In this document: positions 11,607 through 19,768 of the stretch, in pieces
Layout: every line of letters starts with the position of its first letter
Position numbering within the stretch: position 1 is the stretch's first letter
IMG/VR virus record: IMGVR_UViG_3300049791_000122
Coordinates: 1 to 20,577 of that record
Direction: 5' to 3' (one strand)
Source: a virus
Length of the DNA: 20,577 bases
Position numbers and translations under genes: made by a program
Notes under the pieces: model-generated
What the model was told of the DNA's origin: nothing
What the model saw: only the letters and a program-made list of their open reading frames with translations
Database searches by the model: none

Positions 11607-12091
11607 GGAATGACGACTTCACATTCGACCCGGTAATGGTCGATCCCGCCGAGTCATTCAAAGTGGAGCTGGAACTGTTCGGGAAATGCGCGAACTTCTG
11701 GCGACCCAACGAGCCGTTCACAGCGAGCGAATTTGTAAGGCCTGGCAGGGCCACTGGATTCGCATATCAAGCATCGACCGACGGTTTGAGCGGAGCGCGC
11801 GAGCCGGTCTGGCCCACGACGCTCGGAGGTACAATGCGCGACGGATCGCTGCTCTGGACCTGTGTTGCAGCAGGCACCAATGGGCTCAATGCGGTGTCTG
11901 CGCCCGTGGCAAGCTCCTATCCCCCAGGGCTCACCATTTCGACAGTATCGGTAAGCGAATCGACGATCATCCTTGCTACATATGCGGTGGCGAGCGGCAT
12001 CGAGGGCCAGCAATTCGAAGCCATCTTCGATTTCACGCTCAATGGAGTGACGCGCAGGGCGCGCCAGCTGGTAATTCTGAGCAAGCGCTGA
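11603..12091 (+). CDS. Hypothetical virion protein, 162 residues
   Basis: It starts in an ATGA overlap and begins MRNDDFTFDPVMVDPAESFK. Residues 37-92 (EPFTASEFVRPGRATGFAY, SGAREPVWPTTLGGTMRDGS, LLWTC) show the pattern, common in phage tail and baseplate proteins, of a small beta module in which EPxWP and DGxxxW are conserved. The C-terminal half (ATYAVASGIEGQQFEAIFDF, RRARQLVILSKR) is a second beta domain. A role in the virion is inferred from context. TGATG links it to the next gene. Confidence 0.6.
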   Translation: MRNDDFTFDPVMVDPAESFKVELELFGKCANFWRPNEPFTASEFVRPGRATGFAYQASTDGLSGAREPVWPTTLGGTMRDGSLLWTCVAAGTNGLNAVSAPVASSYPPGLTISTVSVSESTIILATYAVASGIEGQQFEAIFDFTLNGVTRRARQLVILSKR

Positions 12092-12858
12092 TGTTCTATA
12101 GCGTTCAGGGTGATATTTCGGCTATTGAGCAGCACCTTTCGAAGTTCGCACGAGATCAGATGCCGTTCGCGACTGCATTGGCGCTCACGCGCACCGTGCA
12201 ATTCGCTCAGGCGAAGATCCGGGCAGAACTGCCGCGGATCTTCGATCGACCCAACAAGTACACGCTGAACTCACTATTCATCGAGCCCGCGCGCAAGACA
12301 AAGCTCAGCGCGGCGGTGAAAATCAAGGATGATCCGACATCCGGTGGTGTCATCCCTATCCGCTATCTCGCTCCCGAGATCTACGGCGGAGCACGTAGTC
12401 GCAAGGGATTTGAGAGGCGCCTGATCAGTGCTGGCAAGATGCCCCCGAACGTCTTTGCCGTGCCGGCATCGGGTGCGGAGCTCGATCAGTATGGGAATAT
12501 TCGTACTTCCATCCTGATTCAGATGTTGTCTGACCTGCAGGCACAGTTCGACGTGACGGCCAATAGCACGGCAAGATCGTTGGGCAGGCGCAAGGTTCGG
12601 CGCTCACGCAGACCGACATTCTATTTCTCCACGTGGCCACCGAATCGGCGCACCCAGCATCTGAGAGCCGGCGTCTATCGACGCGCGCATTTCGGCTTTG
12701 GCGCGGCCATTAAGCCGGTGCTGATATTCGTAAGTCATAACGTCTACAGGAAGCGCTTCAGGTTCTATGAGATGGCCGACCAGATATCACGTATGAGATT
12801 CAGGATCGAGTTCGCGTTGGCCATGCGGCAGGCTGTAATGACGGCACGCGCAGGATGA
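12091..12858 (+). CDS. Hypothetical phage structural/assembly protein, 255 residues
   Basis: The ATG lies in a TGATG junction; the longer open frame upstream is a shadow. The protein begins MFYSVQGDISAIEQHLSKFA, then MPFATALALTRTVQFAQAKI, AELPRIFDRPNKYTLNSLFI, and ends in a basic region (RRKVRRSRRPTFYFSTWPPN). The N-terminal helical pattern in which FATALALTRTA.A.AK precedes a short DRPT/NPKY motif is typical of phage proteins near the neck and tail, perhaps a tail-completion protein, but I cannot name the family securely. It is the last gene before the terminases, 121 nt away. Confidence 0.6.
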   Translation: MFYSVQGDISAIEQHLSKFARDQMPFATALALTRTVQFAQAKIRAELPRIFDRPNKYTLNSLFIEPARKTKLSAAVKIKDDPTSGGVIPIRYLAPEIYGGARSRKGFERRLISAGKMPPNVFAVPASGAELDQYGNIRTSILIQMLSDLQAQFDVTANSTARSLGRRKVRRSRRPTFYFSTWPPNRRTQHLRAGVYRRAHFGFGAAIKPVLIFVSHNVYRKRFRFYEMADQISRMRFRIEFALAMRQAVMTARAG

Positions 12859-12979
12859 GAGCGGCATCCTCTATGCAGGTCTGTGGATATCTGCGCACCA
12901 ATAAGTCGCCCAGCACCAAAAAAGGTGGGCCCCATTCATAGAACCAGAGCGGGTACTTCGAACCCCGTTGGCTGAGGCT
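12859..12979. other. Intergenic region before terminase, candidate packaging site
   Basis: These 121 bp contain no gene. Visible elements are CACC-A6-GGTG (12914-12927 area), the palindrome GGGCCC (12928-12933) and a small stem GGGT/ACCC around ACTTCGA (12951-12965). In lambda the cos site lies just before the small terminase gene, so this is the natural place to look for cos or pac. No sequence match to a known cos is claimed, and no convincing promoter is seen. Confidence 0.3.
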
Positions 12980-13531
12980 ATGGCGCGAAAAAAGACGCCA
13001 AAAAATAAATTGTCGCGCGTCGAGCGTGCCGAGTGGTTGGTGAGCGCTGGAGGCTGCGCGCGGTTCTTCGGGGTGTCGCCGGCGACTGTGACTACATGGC
13101 TCGACGCCGGAATGCCGTGCGTGAAGCGGGGAAAGACGCGCGGCGGGGTCGTAATCGACCTGCGCAAGGCGGCTCCTTGGGTTGCTCAGCAGCGCGGAGC
13201 CGAAAAGGCATCCTCTGCGCGGATGAGCGTTGCCCACGAAACCGCCGAACGCCTGCGCATCGCAAATGCAGAGAAGCGCCGCGAAGTTATCGCGGTAGCA
13301 GCAATGCGCCAACAAGCAATGGCTGCCTGCAACGATCTGAGAGAAGTACTGGAAGCGATGCCTCAGCGCGTAAGTCCGGATGTTCAGATTCAGGAGAGGG
13401 TCGCGGACGAATGCCGCGTAGCGAGGTCCGCCTTCGCCTCAAGGCTCGATATCCTCAATGAACGAAGATCTGATCTGGTTTTCAGAGGATCTGCGGCCCA
13501 AGCCTCAACGAACGGCGGCGCAGTGGGCTGA
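12980..13531 (+). CDS. Terminase small subunit, Nu1-like
   Basis: A 183-residue protein close to the length of lambda Nu1 (181). The N-terminal winged helix-turn-helix (SAGGCARFFGVSPATVTTWL then DAGMPCVKRGKTRGGVVIDL, residues ~22-62) is the DNA-binding domain that recognises the packaging site. A long charged helix (ETAERLRIANAEKRREVIAV) follows for oligomerisation and contact with the large subunit. The ATG at 12980 is chosen; a TTG at 12968 is also in frame, and the only GAGG sits just 2 nt before the ATG. The end overlaps the large subunit gene by 74 nt. Confidence 0.85.
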   Translation: MARKKTPKNKLSRVERAEWLVSAGGCARFFGVSPATVTTWLDAGMPCVKRGKTRGGVVIDLRKAAPWVAQQRGAEKASSARMSVAHETAERLRIANAEKRREVIAVAAMRQQAMAACNDLREVLEAMPQRVSPDVQIQERVADECRVARSAFASRLDILNERRSDLVFRGSAAQASTNGGAVG

Positions 13532-15446
13532 TGCGTGTCGCGTCTTGCCGCCGGGCACGCCAGAGCCTGGGCCCTGGCGCAGTTCACGCACGCCGTACAT
13601 GCCTCCGATCTTCGAGGCGCTCGAACATTACCGCCGAATCATCATTGTCTGTGGCTCGCAGATGGGGAAAACCGGCGGCCTGCTGAACGTCATCGGTCGC
13701 GAGCTCGATGATTCGCCGGCGCCGATCCTCTACGTGGGCCCGACGAAAAACAACGTCTCCACGGTGATCGAGCCGCAGATCACATCTATGCTGAAGTCTG
13801 CGCCGTCGTTGTGGGCGAAGACGGATCATTCACGCCGGGCGCAGCGCCTGGCCAAGACGGTCGCTGGCGTGAGCTTGCGGCTCGCGTGGGCCGGTTCGCC
13901 GACGGAACTCGCCTCGCAGTTTGCGAAGATCGTTCTGGTCGACGAGTTCGACCGCATGGCCCCGATCCCAGGCGAGGGCGACATCATGACGCTCGGTGAG
14001 GCGCGCAATTCCAACTATGCGCGCGGCCGAGCGATTGGGACCTCGACGCCGACCGCGGGGAATGTCGATGTGGAACGGCACCCGGAGACCGGACTCGAGC
14101 ACTGGAAGCCTGCAGACGCGAAGGACGTGCAGAGTCCGATCTGGCGTTACTTCCAGGAGGGCACGCGCTTCGAGTGGGCTGTTCCCTGCCCGCATTGCTC
14201 GCAATACTTCATCCCGCGGCTAAGGCACCTGTGGTGGCCCAAGGATGCCGAGGGCAAGAGTTGCAGCCCGCGCATTGCGAAGAAAGAAGCGCGGCTCGTC
14301 TGCTCGACCAATGGCTGTCACATCGAGGACAGCGCGAAGGCTGCGATGAACGCCGCGGGCCGCTACCTCGCGCCCGGCCAGAAGATCGTCGACGACAAGG
14401 TCGTGGGCGACCCGCCCGATTCCGATACGGCGAGCTTCTGGATCTCGGGGCTCATGTCGCCGTGGAAGACCTTCGGAGATCGGGCGGCGGACTACATCCG
14501 GGCGCTTAACAGCGGCGATCAGGAGCGGCTGCGGGTCGTCATCAACACCGGCTTCGGCGAGCTCTACGCCTTCCGTGGGGACGCGCCGCCCGCCGCGGCG
14601 GTGCGGGCCTGCGCTGGCGCATATGTCACGGGACAGATGCTCGCGGGCGCGCGAGTGCTGACCTGCGGCGTTGACGTGCAGAAGAAACGGCTGGTGTACG
14701 CCGTGCGCGGCTGGGGCTACTCGATGGAGTCGTGGCTCATCGATTACGGTGAGATCTGGGGCGAGACGGATCACACGGCGGTGTGGGAGCAACTGGGTGA
14801 GCTCCTCGAGCGATCCTTTGGCGCGGAAGGCGAGAAGGCTGGCCTGCAGATCCGTCGCATGGGCATCGACTCGGGTTACCGCCCCGGCGACAAATGGCGC
14901 CGGCCTGACAATCTGATCTATGACTTCTGTCTGCGCCACCGGCGCGCAGTGCCGACGAAGGGGCGCGACCGGCTGAACAAGCCGCTGCTGCCGTCGCTGA
15001 TCGATGTGACGTTCCGCGGCCAGGTGCACAAGAAAGGCCTGCAGCTCTGGCACCTCGATAGCGATTACTTCAAGTCATGGGTGCAGGGGAGGCTGGTATG
15101 GCCGGAAGACCAGCCCGGGCGCTTCTGGGTACCGCAGGACGTCACGGATGACTACTGCATGCAGCTCACCGCCGAGGCGCGCGTGCCGAAGGCCTCCGGG
15201 CTTGCGACATGGGTCAAGGTGCGGCAGGAGAACCATCTGCTCGACTGCGAAAGCATAAATGTCGCGATGGCGCAGTCGCTCGGCGTGCATCGTCGGCGCA
15301 AGCCCGCCCAGAAGGCCGCAGATGATCAGCGGATACCTGAGGGTTCACGCGATCCATCTGGCGATAGCGCACCGCCTGCCATTCAACAGCCGCGGCCGAA
15401 GTCTCGAGCGCCGATGCCACGCCGTAATTGGAGCACGAACTGGTGA
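13458..15446 (+). CDS. Terminase large subunit, GpA family
   Basis: A 662-residue GpA-type packaging ATPase/nuclease (lambda gpA is 641). The ATPase has Walker A CGSQMGKTGG (65-74), Walker B IVLVDEFD (158-165) and a GTSTPT coupling motif (194-199). CPHC (244-247) and CSTNGC (282-287) probably form a zinc site. The nuclease domain begins at CGVDVQKKR (403-411), where Asp406 is the likely first metal ligand. The C-terminus is Pro/Arg-rich. It packages DNA into the prohead through the portal and cuts concatemers at the packaging site. All key residues are present. It starts inside the small subunit gene in another frame. A 50-nt gap with a GGAG follows. Confidence 0.95.
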   Translation: MNEDLIWFSEDLRPKPQRTAAQWADACRVLPPGTPEPGPWRSSRTPYMPPIFEALEHYRRIIIVCGSQMGKTGGLLNVIGRELDDSPAPILYVGPTKNNVSTVIEPQITSMLKSAPSLWAKTDHSRRAQRLAKTVAGVSLRLAWAGSPTELASQFAKIVLVDEFDRMAPIPGEGDIMTLGEARNSNYARGRAIGTSTPTAGNVDVERHPETGLEHWKPADAKDVQSPIWRYFQEGTRFEWAVPCPHCSQYFIPRLRHLWWPKDAEGKSCSPRIAKKEARLVCSTNGCHIEDSAKAAMNAAGRYLAPGQKIVDDKVVGDPPDSDTASFWISGLMSPWKTFGDRAADYIRALNSGDQERLRVVINTGFGELYAFRGDAPPAAAVRACAGAYVTGQMLAGARVLTCGVDVQKKRLVYAVRGWGYSMESWLIDYGEIWGETDHTAVWEQLGELLERSFGAEGEKAGLQIRRMGIDSGYRPGDKWRRPDNLIYDFCLRHRRAVPTKGRDRLNKPLLPSLIDVTFRGQVHKKGLQLWHLDSDYFKSWVQGRLVWPEDQPGRFWVPQDVTDDYCMQLTAEARVPKASGLATWVKVRQENHLLDCESINVAMAQSLGVHRRRKPAQKAADDQRIPEGSRDPSGDSAPPAIQQPRPKSRAPMPRRNWSTNW

Positions 15447-15496
15447 TAAACAGATTTCGATGCGATTCGCACCGGGTTAAAGGCTGGAGATAAGTC

Positions 15497-16036
15497 GTGC
15501 CTGACGTCCCGACAACGTTGCCGACAGATCTCGTGGGTGGCGTCACATGGATCTGGGACCGGGACTACGCCGACTTCCCGCGGCCGACCTGGGCCGCGAC
15601 CGCCTATTTCGAGAAGGCCGGCGCGGCATTCAGCATCGCCGCCACGCAAAACGGGACGGCGCAGCGTTTCACAATCGCCGCGGCAACGACCGCCGGCTAC
15701 GCCGCGGGCCGCTATCGCATTCGCGTGCGGGTCACGGATGGCGCGTCGGTCTATATCGCCGAATCGGGCTGGTGTGATGTCGAGATTGATCCGGCCGCCG
15801 CCGGCACGGTCGATCCCCGTTCCTGGTCGGCCCGCACGCTGGCTGCAATCGAGTCCTTCCTTGAAGGCAACGCATCGAGTGCGCAAGCGAGCATGACGAT
15901 TCAAGGGCGGTCGATCGCGCGCTGGGCGCTGCAGGACCTGCTCTCATGGCGCGACAAGCTGCGCGCTGAAGTTCGAACAGAAGAAGGCTCTACTGCATCC
16001 GGCAAAGGCCGGGATATCAAAGTGAGATTTAAGTGA
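15497..16036 (+). CDS. gpW-like head-tail connector fused to a beta domain
   Basis: A 179-residue protein starting at GTG with GGAG 8 nt upstream. Residues 1-98 form a beta-rich domain (GGVTWIWDRDYADFPRPTWA, YRIRVRVTDGASVYIAESGW). Residues ~106-165 match the helix-hairpin-helix of gpW-like proteins: SARTLAAIESFLEGNASS, the hairpin SMTIQGRSIARWAL, then DLLSWRDKLRAEVRTEE. Lambda gpW is only 68 residues and binds the portal at the head-tail joint; its gene also sits between terminase and portal. The extra N-terminal beta domain is notable but may be usual for this phage group. GTGA couples it to the portal gene. Confidence 0.65.
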   Translation: MPDVPTTLPTDLVGGVTWIWDRDYADFPRPTWAATAYFEKAGAAFSIAATQNGTAQRFTIAAATTAGYAAGRYRIRVRVTDGASVYIAESGWCDVEIDPAAAGTVDPRSWSARTLAAIESFLEGNASSAQASMTIQGRSIARWALQDLLSWRDKLRAEVRTEEGSTASGKGRDIKVRFK

Positions 16037-17631
16037 ACCGATTCCAGGCGCTAGTCAGCAGGATTCTGCGTATTGCGCCAACGGTCGTGCGCATCCCGGC
16101 GGGTTCCGGCGCGAATCAGCGCATGTATGCGAGCGCGAAGAATACGCGCCTGACCGGCGGCTGGGCCGTATCGAATACATCGGCCGATGCCGAGCTCGTT
16201 ACGAGCCTGCGCGAGCTCCGATCACGCTCGCGCGCGCTCGGTCGCGATTCACCTTATGCGAAGCGTGGCCGCACGATCACGGTCAACAATATCATCGGCT
16301 GCGGGATTCGCCTTCAGGCCCAGGTGAAAAACACGCGCGATGAGTTCAACAAGCGCGTCAACGACGAGATCGAGAGCGAGTTCGGGAAATGGAATTGTGC
16401 AGAGTATTGCCACAAGGGTAGTCGGCTCAGCATTCCGGACATGGAGCGTTGGCTCATCGGGCAGGTGTTCGATGCCGGTGAAGTATTTATCCGCCGTCAT
16501 TTCACGGCGATACCAGGTTCACGCGTCCCCTATGCCCTTGAGGTCATCGAGGCCGAACGGATCGCGGATACCGTGGATCACGGCACAATTGCGATCCCGG
16601 CCGACAATCAGGTGCGCATGGGCGTTGAAGTCGACCGGTTTTTCCGTCCCGTTGCGTACTACATCCGTCGCTATCATCCGAATGAGGAGCGCTGGATGGG
16701 GACCCAGCGCGATCAGATCGAGCGCGTGCCGGCGGAGGAGATCATTCACCTCGCGCGCATTACGCGCTGGCCGCAGACCCGCGGTGAGCCCTGGCTGCAT
16801 GCTGTTGCGACGACGCTCAATGATATGGACGGCTATAGCGACGCCGAAATCACGCGCGCGCGTAGTCAGGCCTGCATCAATGGCGCGATCGAGACGCCCG
16901 AGGATGCGCAGTCGTTCGGTGATGAGCAGGCAGATGGATCAATCGAGATGGCGGTTGAGCCCGGAACCTACAAGCGGCTGAATCCGGGCGAGAAACTCTC
17001 CGCGGGGCCCATGAATTCGCCGAATCCCCAATACGCAGACTTCATGCGCGAGAAGAAGCGCGAAGTTGCGGTGGGAACCGGTGTGAACTACGCCTCACTG
17101 TCCGGCGACTACAGTCAGGCCGACTATTCGCCGCTGAAGCTCAGCCTGAACGACGACCGCGACTCATGGAAGGACATCCAGCAATGGTTTATCCGCAGCT
17201 TTCGCGTGCCCATGCACAAGGAATGGTTGCGACAGGCTGTCTATGCCGGGGCGATTTCATCGATTCCAGCGCAGTCCTACGTGCTCGATCCGTCTCGCTA
17301 TGAGGCGGCGCAGTTCCGCACGCGGGGCTGGGTCTACGTCGATCCGACCAAGGAAGTAGCAGCCGATAAGGATGCGGTGCGCTCCGGATTCAAGACGCTG
17401 CAGGACGTACTCGTCAATCAGGGCAGCGATATTGAGGATCTGATTGATCAGCGCGAACACGAGCTCGAAATGCTCGATGAGGCTGGCCTGGTGCTCGACA
17501 CGAATCCGGAACAGACAGCCGGCACTGGAGCGGCACAACCAGGGCCTGCACCCCCACCGGGTCTCAACCTACAAGCTTCCGAACCAACCCCGCCCGCGCG
17601 GGGTTTTTCATCTCTGAAGGTAGCCAAATGA
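16033..17631 (+). CDS. Portal protein, lambda gpB family
   Basis: A 532-residue portal protein, as long as lambda gpB (533), forming the twelve-subunit channel for DNA at one capsid vertex. It has the family landmarks: SLRELRSRSRALGRDSPYAK followed by NNIIGCGIRLQAQ, a FDAGEVFIRRHF segment, EVIEAERI, HLARITRWPQTRGEPWLHAV, and the core GTGVNYASLSGDYSQADYSP (residues ~353-372). It starts with GTG in a GTGA overlap and has no strong ribosome-binding site, so it is probably coupled. The last ~40 residues are Pro-rich and their DNA contains a terminator-like hairpin (17586-17608). ATGA links it to the next gene. Confidence 0.95.
   Translation: MNRFQALVSRILRIAPTVVRIPAGSGANQRMYASAKNTRLTGGWAVSNTSADAELVTSLRELRSRSRALGRDSPYAKRGRTITVNNIIGCGIRLQAQVKNTRDEFNKRVNDEIESEFGKWNCAEYCHKGSRLSIPDMERWLIGQVFDAGEVFIRRHFTAIPGSRVPYALEVIEAERIADTVDHGTIAIPADNQVRMGVEVDRFFRPVAYYIRRYHPNEERWMGTQRDQIERVPAEEIIHLARITRWPQTRGEPWLHAVATTLNDMDGYSDAEITRARSQACINGAIETPEDAQSFGDEQADGSIEMAVEPGTYKRLNPGEKLSAGPMNSPNPQYADFMREKKREVAVGTGVNYASLSGDYSQADYSPLKLSLNDDRDSWKDIQQWFIRSFRVPMHKEWLRQAVYAGAISSIPAQSYVLDPSRYEAAQFRTRGWVYVDPTKEVAADKDAVRSGFKTLQDVLVNQGSDIEDLIDQREHELEMLDEAGLVLDTNPEQTAGTGAAQPGPAPPPGLNLQASEPTPPARGFSSLKVAK
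17586..17608 (+). terminator. Terminator-like hairpin inside the portal gene end
   Basis: AACCCCGC (17586-17593) and GCGGGGTT (17598-17605) form a perfect 8-bp stem with a CCGC loop, followed by TTT (five T in all with the arm). It lies within the last codons of the portal gene and would reduce transcription of capsid genes unless antitermination or ribosomes overcome it. Confidence 0.7.
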
Positions 17632-17828
17632 ATGACGCGATTCAGTTGAGCTATGACGCCGCCGCGCGTCGTGGCGTTCTCACCTTCCCGAATGGCCGCA
17701 CGCTCTCCATCGGGAACGTGACCAAAGAACAGGCGGAAGACTTCCTGAAACGCCATGCCGGCGAATTCCAGAAGCGCGACTGCTGCATGCATACCGTGGA
17801 TGGGGAATTCACGCGAGAACAGCCATGA
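17628..17828 (+). CDS. Small hypothetical protein between portal and protease
   Basis: A 66-residue protein with a good ribosome-binding site (GAAGG 7 nt upstream) and ATGA overlaps on both sides. The sequence MNDAIQLSYDAAARRGVLTF then PNGRTLSIGNVTKEQAEDFL, KRHAGEF has two strands and a helix, and a CC pair near the end. Small genes at this place often encode head assembly accessories. The function is unknown. Confidence 0.65.
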   Translation: MNDAIQLSYDAAARRGVLTFPNGRTLSIGNVTKEQAEDFLKRHAGEFQKRDCCMHTVDGEFTREQP

Positions 17829-19768
17829 GCGAGAAAGGCCGCTCGAGGGGCCTGTCTTTCTCATCCGAGAAGGCAGTTGTTCCGCGCTGGTACGGCGGAG
17901 AGATTCTCGATCATTCGCCGAAGTCCGTCCGCATGGACTTCATGAACAGCGGTCGCGCGCCGTTTCTCATGTATCACGATCAGCGCCAGCAGATCGGCGT
18001 GATCGAAAAGGCGAATATCGGCGGCGACAAGATCGGCCACGCCATCGCGCGCTTCGGTCGTACCGCATCTGCGACTGATGCACTCAGCAACGTCGACGAC
18101 GGTATTTTCGTGAATACCTCTGTCGGTTATCGCGTGCACGAGATGATCCTCGACTCCGAGAAAGACGGCGAGCCGATTTATCGCGTCACCGACTGGGAGC
18201 CGTACGAAGCAAGCATTGTCGGCGTACCGGCCGACACGAATGTCGGCGTTGGACGAGCAGCCGTCTTGCCCACCGATGCCGGGCCATCCGGCGAAACCAC
18301 AGAAGCTGATCCCGAAGCCCGCGTTGAGCGGGCTTCTTCGTCTCCGGAGCCAATTCTGAAAACGACGACGACACAGGTCGCCACCACGAAATCGGCGACG
18401 ACGACTACCGAAGTTCAAACCACGGCGATACCCGCCGCAACACGAGGAGTCACAAGCGTGACGACTGAGACCACTGCCGCGGCGGGCACAAGCGCCGAAC
18501 CCAAGAAGATCACCGGAATCGAAGCGGAGAAAGAGCGCAAGCAGGCGATCGAGAACATCTGCCTCGTCAACAAGATTGACGCACGCGTGCAGGGGCGCTG
18601 GATCGAGGACGGTACGCGAATCACGGATGTGCTGAAGGAAGTCGTCGAGATTCAGGCGGAACGCAGCAAGCGCCCCTCGACAGCCGCAGCCTCGCTCGGC
18701 CTCTCCGGCAGCGAAACGAAACGCTACAGCCTTTTCCGTGCAATCCGCGCACTGCGCTTCGGTGGCCAGAATCAGCGTTTCCTGCAGGAGGCCGCATTCG
18801 AGATCGAATGCTCGCAGACCATCGGAAAGCGCTTCAATCGTGAGATGACGACGAGCATCCTCGTGCCGTCCGAAATCCTGCAGCGTCCGTTCGGCGATGA
18901 AGCCGCTCGCGCAATGCAGGAGCGCGCCATGGCGACAACGCCAGGCAGCAAGGGCGGCTACATGGTGAACGTCCAGAACATGGGCTTCATCGACATTCTG
19001 CGCAATCGCTCGGTCTCCATGCGCATGGGCGCGCGCGTATTGAGCGGACTGCAGGGCAATGTCACGTTCCCGCGCCAGACCGGCAAGGTGACGGTGACAT
19101 GGCAGGCCGGTGAAGGCACCAGCATCACCGCGGCCGATCAGGCGCTCGGCCAGCTCAGCATGACGCCGAAGACCTGCATCGCGATCACGGACGTGAGCGA
19201 GCAGCTGCTGGCGCAGGCATCTCCCTCTGCCGAAGCGTTCGTCATGGCCGACCTTGCCAGCGACGTCGCCATCGACGGCGTGGATGCGGCCGTGATCAAC
19301 GGCACCGGTGGCGCGCAGCCGCTGGGCATCAAGAACACGACGGGTGTGGCCACGGGTCAGGACTCGGCCACGGCGACGTACGCCAAGGTGCTGGCGTTCA
19401 TCTCGACGGCCGGCGCAGCCAATGCCATCCGCGGCAATCCGGGCTGGGTGACGAATACGGTCGGTGCATCCGTGCTGATGCAGCGGCAGCGTTTCACATC
19501 CACCGACACGCCGCTGTGGACCGGCAACATGCTGGACGGTCAGGTCGGCGGCTTCAACGCGATGAGTTCCGAGCAGCTCGCCTCCGGCAACCTGATCTTC
19601 GGCTCGTGGGATGAAGTCGTGATCGGCGAATGGGGCGTGCTCGAGCTCTCCACCGACAATGGCGGCACGCGCTTCAACACGGCGCAGGTCGGCATCCGCG
19701 CGATGTGGATGGTCGATGTCCTGCTGCGCTACCCGCAGGCGTTCGTGGTCAGCACGAATCTGAGCTGA
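17825..19768 (+). CDS. Prohead protease fused to HK97-type major capsid protein
   Basis: A 647-residue fusion. Residues ~1-145 are an HK97-type prohead protease (S78): RAPFLMYHDQRQQIGVIEKA puts the candidate catalytic His at 51, and DWEPYEASIVGVPADTNVGV puts the candidate Ser at 130. Residues 178-222 are a Thr-rich linker (KTTTTQVATTKSATTTTEVQ). From ~225, a charged helical delta-like segment precedes the HK97 capsid fold (VQNMGFIDILRNRSVSMRMG, TFPRQTGKVTVTWQAGEG, IAITDVSEQLL, INGTGGAQPLGIKN, RYPQAFVVSTNLS). The protease cuts itself and the delta region during head maturation; the capsid part forms the shell. A strong internal ribosome-binding site and GTG (18458) could also make capsid protein alone. 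Confidence 0.92.
   Translation: MSEKGRSRGLSFSSEKAVVPRWYGGEILDHSPKSVRMDFMNSGRAPFLMYHDQRQQIGVIEKANIGGDKIGHAIARFGRTASATDALSNVDDGIFVNTSVGYRVHEMILDSEKDGEPIYRVTDWEPYEASIVGVPADTNVGVGRAAVLPTDAGPSGETTEADPEARVERASSSPEPILKTTTTQVATTKSATTTTEVQTTAIPAATRGVTSVTTETTAAAGTSAEPKKITGIEAEKERKQAIENICLVNKIDARVQGRWIEDGTRITDVLKEVVEIQAERSKRPSTAAASLGLSGSETKRYSLFRAIRALRFGGQNQRFLQEAAFEIECSQTIGKRFNREMTTSILVPSEILQRPFGDEAARAMQERAMATTPGSKGGYMVNVQNMGFIDILRNRSVSMRMGARVLSGLQGNVTFPRQTGKVTVTWQAGEGTSITAADQALGQLSMTPKTCIAITDVSEQLLAQASPSAEAFVMADLASDVAIDGVDAAVINGTGGAQPLGIKNTTGVATGQDSATATYAKVLAFISTAGAANAIRGNPGWVTNTVGASVLMQRQRFTSTDTPLWTGNMLDGQVGGFNAMSSEQLASGNLIFGSWDEVVIGEWGVLELSTDNGGTRFNTAQVGIRAMWMVDVLLRYPQAFVVSTNLS
18314..18336 (+). terminator. 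Terminator-like hairpin in the protease-capsid linker
   Basis: GAAGCCCGC (18314-18322) and GCGGGCTTC (18328-18336) form a perfect 9-bp stem with a GTTGA loop. Only TTC follows, so the T-tract is poor. It resembles a decayed bacterial terminator now inside coding sequence, just where the protease domain ends. Confidence 0.6.
18444..18460 (+). promoter_or_regulatory. Internal ribosome-binding site and GTG start for capsid part
   Basis: GAGGAGT (18444-18450) lies 7 nt before an in-frame GTG (18458-18460), codon 212 of the fusion. Initiation here would make a 436-residue capsid protein beginning VTTETTAAAGTSAEPKK. This is one of the best Shine-Dalgarno matches in the late region. Confidence 0.55.

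Noticed and set aside
12946-12970. Possible tRNA T-arm remnant (TTCGAA with GGGT/ACCC arms), hinting at an attachment site
   Set aside because: Stem lengths and loop do not fit a T-arm on either strand, and no acceptor or anticodon arm is nearby.
14220-15053. 277-codon leftward open frame antisense to the large terminase
   Set aside because: It mirrors the codon structure of a certain terminase gene in GC-rich DNA, has no recognisable protein features, and every supported complete gene points rightward.
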